DNA of 64,000 nt, taken from positions 592,001 through 656,000 of the forward strand of contig WPIO01000116.1 in the NCBI GenBank assembly GCA_009760855.2, given 5' to 3'. Each line of letters begins with the position of its first letter. The first letter of the stretch is position 1. This DNA is from Cristatella mucedo. Lineage: Eukaryota > Bryozoa > Phylactolaemata > Cristatellidae. Shown here one piece after another: positions 56,789 to 64,000 of this stretch. Below the pieces are notes generated by a model that saw only the letters and a list, made by a program, of their open reading frames with translations, made no database searches and was not told where the DNA came from. A program made the translations under genes and the position numbers.

Positions 56789-56889
56789 ACTGACCAGCTT
56801 ATCGAGCAGCGATTCTGCCGTCTACACATGCACTGCTGAGAACAGCTGCGGCCGACAGGAGGTGCGAGTGCCGGTGAATGTGTTCGCAG
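56789..56889 (+). CDS. Ig domain D17, second half (exon)
   Basis: 101 nt, acceptor 'gtggtcttgcag' (phase 2), donor 'GCAG|gtaagc' (phase 1). It reads 'LTSLSSSDSAVYTCTAENSC' then 'GRQEVRVPVNVFAG'. It has an extra Cys in the F-G turn, where the other domains have Phe, Tyr, Leu or Ala. Confidence 0.88.
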
Positions 56890-57214
56890 GTAAGCTTGCT
56901 CTACCCCAACGTTCTTCACTAGCACCAACGGGTCTATGCTATCTGCTAATAGCAGCTCTGTTAGCCGACCCAGTCAAGGGGTTGAGGGTCGAACCTCGAC
57001 CTTGCCCCACCCTGCCAGTCTAAACCTAGGTTTTTTGAGCATATCGCCAGGTGTACATACCTAGAAAGGTCAGCCAAGGGGTTGGCCACAGCCTGGCCTC
57101 CTCCTTTGCACTCGCTATTTGTGCTAGTCATGCCGGCATGCCATTTCAGTATATAATGTATACTATACTAATTTAATTGTCATAAAAATAAAATAAGCTA
57201 GTAATTTGCATCGT

Positions 57215-57286
57215 GCCCTAAGAGAATTTGGTTTCGATTCAGACACTTCTCAAATGCCATTAGGCTCGAACCGACGACCTAGGTAA
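57215..57286 (-). mobile_element. SINE S2, reversed fragment
   Basis: 'gtgccctaagagaatttggt' and 'ggctcgaaccgacgacct' on the plus strand are the reverse of the S2 tail and B box. Confidence 0.5.
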
Positions 57287-57289
57287 TTA

Positions 57290-57850
57290 AATATGATCGC
57301 GACCTGCATTGGCTACCAGTCAAGCAACGGATCAACTTCAAGGTTTTGTTGCTCACTTTTTGATCACTTCATTCTTTGGCTCCAGCCTATCTTTCAGATC
57401 TACTCCCCCATCATCCACCATAGTACCACCCGCTTTTCGGAATCCAACAGTTTACCATTACCTCGTACAAACCTCAAATCCTTTGGAGACCGTGCATTTA
57501 GTTCGTATGCTCCCAAAGCCTGGAACTCCCTCCCGACCTGCGTCAGAACATCCCCTGACCTGACCACATTTAAAAGGAACCTAAAAACACCTATTTAGGA
57601 CAGCATTTAGTGGGTCCCTGTGATTCGTCCTTGATGTGCTTATGCGTGCCGACACTGTGCATGCTGCCACTAACCACATTTGCATGGTGACCCTGTGCAT
57701 GTCACCTCTAACAATGCTATTCATGTTGTTTATCAAGCATGATATCACTCACAATTCAATTGCGTTTCCCTTTGAAGCAAATGTAAAGCGCTTAGAAAGA
57801 GATTGAGTTCTCCGAGGGCGCTTTATCATGTGTATTATTATTATTACCTT
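57290..57850 (+). mobile_element. L2-family LINE, 5'-truncated
   Basis: ORF2 C-terminal region ('TNLKSFGDRAFSSYAPKAWN') with small indels, then 3' UTR and an ATT tail. Confidence 0.88.
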
Positions 57851-58198
57851 GACCTTGGACAAGGCAACTACCTTAATCACTAAGCCAAATCAACTTGTCA
57901 ATATTTGCCATTATGACAACATATATGTCGTATAGTCACTGTGATAGCATTTATGTCATATGTCATCTTGTTCTATACATATTGATATAATATACTCAGG
58001 GATATTATAAAGCACTTCATGTGAAATGGTGCTAGGTGAGTCTGAAATAGACAGCAGCTATGAAGCTAGCAATTTGTTGCCTCGACCGGGTTAGGGGATC
58101 AAAGAAAGCCTGCTTGCATTGTGCTTGCTGGGCTTTGCCGATTGCATTACCGATCGCTGCCCACGATGTGAGAATTAATTACTGTTCGTTTTTTATAG

Positions 58199-58364
58199 TT
58201 CGTCCTCGTCTAGTCGTAACCGGTTTGTCGCCAGATGGGCGTTACCCCGTTGGCACCACGTGGACATTGGTCTGCCGTGGAGAAGGTAACCCCGCGCCGC
58301 TTGTTACGTGGCACAAGAACAACGTCACACTGGGTCAGAGGGCTACCACGAGTGCCACTCTCGT
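58199..58364 (+). CDS. Ig domain D18 (I-set), first half (exon)
   Basis: The acceptor is 'ttcgttttttatag' (phase 1) and the donor 'CTCGT|gtgagt' (phase 2). It reads 'RPRLVVTGLSPDGRYPVGTT', 'TLVCRGEGNPAPLVTWHKNN' and ends 'TSATLV'. Confidence 0.88.
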
Positions 58365-58374
58365 GTGAGTACAT

Positions 58375-58445
58375 CATCAATTGGGCATGCCTGGGCATGG
58401 TGTTATCGATTGGGCATGCCTGGTTGTATTATCGATTGGACATGG
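58375..58445 (+). repeat. Short tandem repeat of about 33 bp
   Basis: Two to three units of 'atcgattgggcatgcctgg'-like sequence lie directly after the D18 donor. Confidence 0.7.
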
Positions 58446-58524
58446 CAATCTGCTTTTTACTAGCTACTGCCCACGTTTGCATCAGCCGTGGCAGCACACA
58501 ACCCGAAGCGTCTTAATTTGACCA

Positions 58525-58630
58525 AGCTTCCTTTGCAGCCAATGTAAACTACTTGCAAAGAGATCGAGTTCTCTAGGGGTGCTATAATAAATTTATAATT
58601 AGTATTAATATTATTGTTATTGTTATTAAG
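58525..58630 (+). mobile_element. L2-family 3' end
   Basis: 'ctttgcagccaatgtaaact' and 'gatcgagttctctaggggtg' with a TTA-rich tail. Confidence 0.7.
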
Positions 58631-58669
58631 AGATCCAACGTGCTTTCTGAGCCTGTGGGCAGTGAGCCA

Positions 58670-58832
58670 TGATGGCACACTAGGTTGGCGGTTGGTTCTC
58701 AGGACCTCGGTCCCGAGGTCTTGGGTTCGAATCTTTCGGTGAGCAATCCTTTATTGACGCTGCAAGCTGTGGTGATAGCCGTAAAGGCTCTCCTGTCACT
58801 ATACACAAGAGGCTGTTTAATCAGCTAGTATT
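58670..58832 (+). mobile_element. SINE-like element S1
   Basis: 'cttgggttcgaatctttcgg', 'gagcaatcctttattgacgc', 'gtgatagccgtaaaggct' and 'gaggctgtttaatcagct' match the S1 copy at 53417-53580. Confidence 0.68.
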
Positions 58833-59214
58833 TTGGGGGTGCTTTTCACAAAGGTTTCTAGCATCTTTTTTTCATATTCACCGATGCCATTGGTCATGCA
58901 AATTGAAAGCACAAGAGTTAGAACGAGGTATGACATGCTAATGCACTTACATACTATGCGTAAATACTTAGTTCTTAGATTCAATTAGCTCTTGGATTCG
59001 AATGTACTTGGATTAGAATGTGCCTAAACATTGATTAGTGGAGTCGAATACTACTAGTTTGGTTACTTGATATGATTTTGAAGAATACTCACAGTGGATT
59101 CATCCCCATGTAGCCCACGTCAGTCGGTGTACATAATCATACACTCTCAATTTACTACTTTGCTTGCAACCACCGATTTAGCAAACCCTGCATTCGGCCA
59201 TTCAGGGTTGCCTA

Positions 59215-60115
59215 GCCTCCAAGCTCATAGGACACCCTAAGCATGTAGCTGGATTAAAAGGCTTTGCTGTTCTAATAGGTGATGCTATTGTGCGACCTTC
59301 ACCACGTGCTCGTAATCTAGGTGTCGTGTTCGACAGCTGCCTCAATTTTAAAAGCTTCATTCAGAAGACTGCCTCCACAGCTAGCCATCACATCCGATCC
59401 CTATCCAAGATTAGAAGCTGTCTCCCACAGTGGCTTGTAAAAAAATTTAACTAGCTCTTTAGTACTGTCTCGGCTTGATTATTGTAATTCCCTTTTGGCT
59501 GGGCTGCCAAAGAAAGCTATTATGCCACTACAGCTGACTATGAATATGGCTGCAAGGCTGGTCTTCAAGTCCCAGCGGTTTGAGCACGTGTCACCTTTGC
59601 TGAAAGAGCTAGGATGGTTGCCGGTTGAGCAAAGGATACAGAGCAAAGTTCTTATGCTGACCCAAAGGCCCGCCACGGCTTGGCTCCATCCTACCTAGCT
59701 GAAATGCTGCATCAGTTTCAGCCTGTTCGCGCCCTCAGGTCCTGTGTGGACAATAAATTAGCTGTCCCATTCCTCTGCTTAAAGACAGTTGGCGACAGAA
59801 GCTTTAGCTCTGCAGGTCCTAGACTGTGGAACTCGCTTGCACAATTCTTATGCAACGACAACTACTCTCCAACTGCCGACTATGGCACATCTTTTTCAGC
59901 GGTCCTGAACTGCTACTTCTATGCTACTCACTACCTCAACTGCTCTCCTAACTCTGCTATGCTTCCCACTTTCTCTTTGTTGCGTGAGACGAAGTCTGTT
60001 GGCTAGCGAATGCATACCGAAAGCCACTTAGGCTGTGAGTGCGCTATGCAAAACTCTCCTGCGTAACACCCACATGGTCTTTATGACTTTGTGGAGTTAC
60101 TGACGGAGATACAAG
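59215..60115 (+). mobile_element. LINE family 2, longest copy
   Basis: ORF2 C-terminal part: 'RARNLGVVFDSCLNF', '[18 protein letters not shown]', '[18 protein letters not shown]' and 'GDRSFSSAGPRLWNSLAQFL', with stops and a frameshift. The RT catalytic box is absent. It ends in 'gagttactgacggagataca'. Confidence 0.85.
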
Positions 60116-60468
60116 GTCCATCGCTTCGGGGATTATCTCCCTCCTGTATGGACTGCCATAAGTTAACAGCTAATGCCAGCTCCTGTGGCAGAGCAAAGCA
60201 GACTCAACGGCCGAAACGCGGAGCCCGACTGCAATTCAGTGGTTCAGCCGAATGCAATCCGAATGCCAGTGTTCTAATAGTGGCTCGTCAGTGGTTGTAT
60301 GAAGGCCTTGTCAAGCTCTGCATCGAGAGCAAGAGTGCAGTAGAATTTCCACAGCTCGGCTGAGCTAGGGTGCTGGCTCGGCAAGCCAGTGTTCTGGGAA
60401 CATCCCTGTTTGGGAAAATCCGTGCCCTCAGACCTACGACAGGTTTGTGGTCAGTGGTCATTTAGCGT

Positions 60469-60471
<3 letters not shown>

Positions 60472-60506
<35 letters not shown>

Positions 60507-60510
60507 TCTC
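60472..60510. repeat. (TC)n microsatellite
   Basis: About 18 TC units with a CCC interruption. Confidence 0.93.
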
Positions 60511-61084
60511 CATGCACCAGGTCAAGGGTTAGAGTCTTGCTGTAGGCCATCCTTTGTTGTCTTCTTTAAGCTTGCTGGTACACAATATGGCTTTTCTGAA
60601 ACTATATAAATGAATATCGTTGTTACCTTTTACTTTTTAGTCCTTAACTTCTTACTTACTGCCTATATGAAGTCTCTTTGTGGCAAGTACCGGCATTCTC
60701 CCGAGCCAATGTACTTGCTACAACCACGTTGAGTTAACTCTTGTCAGTTATTGTTTCGGCTTGCTTTCTGGAATTGATCTCGTTGGCTGCTGGTAATTCG
60801 CATAGGCAATCTGCATGTTGATGACGGAGCACTAGAAACCTCGGGGGTGTGCAACAATGTTGACAGGAATGTTGTGTTACATCACCAGAAACAGCATGTC
60901 TCATTCATCTTGAAAGAGCTGCCTTTCATTAAAGCATCCCTAGCAGAATTTGGATTTATAGTTTTTCTTATGGTGTTCTAGCTTATTAGTTTGACGACTT
61001 TTTGCTTTGCATCGTTTGCTTATCATACACGATATTTCCAAAAAATTAGGCACTTTTTCGACATACCCGGCAGATCTAGTTAAT

Positions 61085-61605
61085 GTTGTAATGTAATGTA
61101 TCTCCGGCTGTAACTCCACAAAGTCATAAAGACCATGTGGGTGTTACGCAGGAGAGTTTTGTGTAGCGCACTCACAGCCTAAGCGGCTTTCGGTACGCAT
61201 TCGGTAGCCAACAGACTTCGTCTCATGCAACAAAGAGAAAGTGGGAAGCATAGCAAAGTCAGAAGAGCAGTTGAGGTAGTGAGTAGCATAGAAGTAGCAG
61301 CTCAGGACCACTGAAAAAGATGTGCCATAGTCGGCAGTTGGAGAGTAGTTGTCGTTGCATAAGAATTGTGGAAGCGAGTTCCACAGTCTAGGACCTGCAG
61401 AGCTAAAGCTTCTGTCGCCAACTGTCTTTAAGCAGAGGAATGGGACAGCTAATTTATTGTCCACACAGGACCTCAGGGCACGAACAGGCTGAAACTGATG
61501 CAGCAGTTTAGCTAGGTATGAAGGAGCCAAGCCGTGGCAGGCCTTGTGGGTCAGCATAAGAACTTTGCTCTGTATCCTTTGCTCAACCGGCAACTATCCT
61601 TATTA
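61085..61605 (-). mobile_element. LINE family 2, 5'-truncated
   Basis: The reversed tail 'taatgtatctccggctgtaa' is followed by an open C-terminal frame (61593-61144). It is very similar to the copies at 26658 and 62140. Confidence 0.88.
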
Positions 61606-61765
61606 CTAACCGTACTTGCTTGCTGTTGCTATGCATGTCACCCTAACCATGCTATTCTTTTTGTTTATTGAGCTTGCTATCACTAACCATTCGATCGCGC
61701 TTCCTTTGCAGCAAATGTAAAGCGCCTAGAAGGATACTGAGTTCTCTGAGGGCAACATATCAAAT

Positions 61766-61798
<33 letters not shown>
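61605..61798 (+). mobile_element. L2-family 3' end
   Basis: 'cttcctttgcagcaaatgta' and 'ctgagttctctgagggcaac' with a long ATT tail. It follows the LINE family 2 copy directly. Confidence 0.85.
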
Positions 61799-61799
<1 letters not shown>

Positions 61800-61867
61800 G
61801 TCTGCCACCGTTATGCATATGCTGTCGGCTTCACTGCTCCTCTGTCACGTGACCACATGTCATGCAG

Positions 61868-61968
61868 GCTCAACAACATTGCTCCTGAGGACCGAGGCCA
61901 CTACACCTGTGAAGGCCTGAACATTGAAGGAAAGGACGAGAAGTCAATATTCATCGACGTGGCCGGTG
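61868..61968 (+). CDS. Ig domain D18, second half (exon)
   Basis: 101 nt, acceptor 'catgtcatgcag' (phase 2), donor 'GGTG|gtaagc' (phase 1). It reads 'LNNIAPEDRGHYTCEGLNIE' then 'GKDEKSIFIDVAG'. Confidence 0.9.
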
Positions 61969-62139
61969 GTAAGCTTCAGTCTGCCCATCATTTTTAACGA
62001 TTGCTGACCACTCTGAATGTTGCTTCGAGTTGAAGAATTTTTGCTTGTACTAGACACTGCTAACATACTCCAAAGGTCCAATCTCGCTACTACACATGTA
62101 GTAGCCAGGAATTTTTTGATGGGCCTACGGTGACGATGA

Positions 62140-62565
62140 ACAATGTAATGTATGTAATGTATCCCCTTCAGTAACTCCACAAAGTCATAAAGACCATGTG
62201 GGTGTTACGCAGGAGAGTTTTGTATAGTGCACTCACAGCCTAAGCGGCTTTCGGTATGCATTCGGTAGCCAACAGACTTCGTCTCACGCAACAAAGAGAA
62301 AGTGGGAAGCATAGCAGAGTTAGGAGAGCAGTTGAGGTAGTGAGTAGCATAGAAGTAGCAGTTCAGGACCGCTGAAAAAGATGTGCCATAGTCGGCAGTT
62401 GGAGAGTAGATGTCGTTGCGTAAGAATTGTGCAAGCGAGTTCCACAGTCTAGGACCTGCAGAGCTAAAGCTTCTGTCGCCAACTGTCTTTAAGCAGAGGA
62501 ATGGGACAGCTAATTTATTGTCCACACAGGACCTGAGGGCGCGAACAGGCTGTAACCGATGACCT
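62140..62565 (-). mobile_element. LINE family 2, 5'-truncated
   Basis: A 'taatgtatgtaatgtatccc' tail and an open C-terminal frame (62525-62205) with 'GDRSFSSAGPRLWNSLAQFL'. Confidence 0.88.
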
Positions 62566-62599
62566 TTCTATAGCCATCCGATCATAGCTCACCATGCCA

Positions 62600-62700
62600 C
62601 AGGGTATACCCTTTGAAGCAAATGTAAAGCGCCTGGAGAGAGATTGAGTTCTCTGAGGGTGCTTTATCAAGTACATTATTATTACTATTAAATTATTAAA
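62600..62700 (+). mobile_element. L2-family 3' end
   Basis: 'accctttgaagcaaatgtaa' and 'gattgagttctctgagggtg' with an ATT tail. Confidence 0.82.
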
Positions 62701-63022
62701 GAATGCCTCTTGGCTTGAGGGAGCCAGCCATGATGTCAGCTCCTCTCTGTCTGTTCTGTTACATCCTCGCTCCGTGCTTCGCCCAGAGAAAAGGTCCGGG
62801 CACCCTTTTTCTGGCCATCAGCAAATGGCCGCCCAAGTACATTCCATATCAAAGCAATGGATCTCTAGTTGTGCGTCTAGCCTTACCTGATAGTAAAACC
62901 GTCTTTGGCTCTACCCATTAGATATCAAGAGGTCAAAGTAGCTGCTATTGTACGTTCATATCATATAGAAGAGGCTGGCTGGCTGCATCCGACAGTGGCT
63001 GACCGTGGTTACCCCTACCTTG

Positions 63023-63100
63023 CTAATAATAATAATAACAGTAATTTTATGCAGCACCCTCAGAGAACTCAATCTCTTTCTAGGCACTTTACAGTTGCAG
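63023..63100 (-). mobile_element. L2-family 3' end
   Basis: AAT tail, 'gcaccctcagagaactcaat' and 'ctaggcactttacagttgc' reversed. It ends about 120 bp before the D19 exon. Confidence 0.82.
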
Positions 63101-63218
63101 CACTTCCATTCCTCCTCCCCGATACAGAGCTGGCAGAGCACAGATTCGTTTGACCCAGCTGTTGCTCTACCTCTGCTGCCGCTGCTGCAGTGCTTTCTGC
63201 TTGGCTCGTCGTTGGCAG

Positions 63219-63375
63219 AGTCCCCTCGGCGAGCCGTCATCACGGGAGCCAGCGCAGATGAGCGCTACACAGTCGGATCGGATCTCACGCTTCGCTGCGA
63301 TGGTGATGGCAACCCGAGGCCTGCCGTGCTGTGGTCCCTACCAGGAGGAAGAGAAGTGAGGGGTGAAAGTCTGAG
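63219..63375 (+). CDS. Ig domain D19 (I-set), first half (exon)
   Basis: The acceptor is 'gctcgtcgttggcag' (phase 1) and the donor 'CTGAG|gtgagt' (phase 2). It reads 'SPRRAVITGASADERYTVGS', 'TLRCDGDGNPRPAVLWSLPG' and ends 'GESLR'. Confidence 0.88.
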
Positions 63376-63612
63376 GTGAGTCTTAAAGTCGGAGGCAAAT
63401 CTTACAGCCAGAGGTGAGTATAAGTCTGAGGTGAATCTTACAGTCGGAGGTGAGTCCAAAAGTCTGAAGTGAGTCAGAAAGTTTGAGGTGAGCCTTCTGT
63501 AAGTCTGATGTGAGTCTTACTGTCGGAGGCAAGTCGAAAAGTCAGAAGTAATTCTGGAAGTCTGAAGTGAGTCTGCAAGTCTGAGTGAATCTTACAGCCG
63601 GAGGTGAGTGCA
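63366..63612 (+). repeat. Minisatellite of splice-donor-like units
   Basis: About 13 units of 16-20 bp resembling 'agtctgaggtgagtctta', starting at the real D19 donor. About eight carry GTGAGT or GTGAGC. Confidence 0.88.
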
Positions 63613-63957
63613 GTGGTGTTTGGCTATTCACTTACTCTCCATTTCATCATTATTTAATGAATTGATGTCATACATTGCCTTCTCTCGCATGGGTTCAAGC
63701 GTTAGGTTAGCATTAGCTATTCCCATGTTTCTGAGCGGCCTCTATACCCTAATTTTTCTAATAAGAATAATGGCAAGGTTCCGTCATTCGTGATTGTGGC
63801 ATCGTGCAATCCCACATGGCAAGCCAAGGACTGGTGCAAGGATGCAGAGGCAGCTGTAGCTGCAACAGCAGGCGCCTCGTACCCCCCTCAACGAACAAAC
63901 CGTGGCTGCAGGCGTGATGTGAGTCTCTGCATCTTAGCCTCTCGTCCTATTTTCCAG

Positions 63958-64000
63958 GCTGACCAACCTGCAGGTGAACAGCACGGGCACCTATGTATGC
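63958..64000 (+). CDS. Ig domain D19, second half (exon, cut by window end)
   Basis: The acceptor is 'cctattttccag' (phase 2). It reads 'LTNLQVNSTGTYVC' up to the window edge, so the second Cys is the last residue seen. Confidence 0.85.

Larger units (their letters stand above)
58365..61867. other. Intron inside D18
   Basis: It holds a short tandem repeat (58375-58445), an L2 tail (58525-58630), a SINE (58670-58832), two LINE family 2 copies (59215-60115, 61085-61605), a TC array (60472-60510) and another L2 tail (61605-61798). Confidence 0.5.

Overview
The window is animal nuclear DNA. Short exons with clean GT/AG borders sit between long introns filled with non-LTR retrotransposon fragments, tRNA-derived SINE-like repeats and very long (GA)n, (CA)n and (TA)n arrays. 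I see no prokaryotic gene organisation, rRNA or genuine tRNA. The L2/CR1-type LINEs and the Ig proteoglycan-like gene suggest an invertebrate, possibly a flatworm or another lophotrochozoan, but the sequence alone does not settle the species.

One large plus-strand gene runs from about 3577 past the right edge and encodes a long array of immunoglobulin (Ig) domains. I read 19 domains, D1 to D19; D1 and D19 are partial in the window. From D2 onward each domain is built from two exons. The intron between domains is always phase 1. The intron inside each domain is always phase 2, usually cutting the Arg codon of a '..LR' motif. D3 to D15 alternate between two subtypes. Type A has 'WSKDG..LPSK', an LR|I junction and a 98-nt second exon. 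Type B has 'CxLPPGA.RIEW', 'SQPTGETLT' and a 104-nt second exon. D2 and D16 to D18 are plain I-set-like domains with 101-nt second exons. The architecture recalls basement-membrane and extracellular-matrix Ig proteins such as perlecan and hemicentin. No signal peptide, LDL-receptor, laminin or EGF module lies in the window, so the family name is an inference.

The centre of the array (about 32.1 to 43.06 kb) is a recent tandem triplication of one A+B pair (D5/D6, D7/D8, D9/D10) with its introns and L2 insertions. The first copy carries a 2-bp insertion that breaks the B exon (D6). The middle copy has a different A-B intron from the outer two.

The first recognised intron of the Ig gene (4278 to 24433) seems to hold a second, unrelated gene on the minus strand. 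Three long open exons (19019-18427, 14809-13785, 9007-5958) join with matching splice phases and end in a stop followed closely by AATAAA. The predicted product is over 1,500 residues, low in complexity, and not recognised.

The left edge (1 to 2822) is a decayed L2-type LINE with endonuclease and reverse-transcriptase remnants. About 20 more fragments of it lie in both orientations through the introns. A second, related LINE family with a TTACA-type tail is also spread through the introns. Two SINE-like families occur, and one shares its 3' tail with the L2 element.
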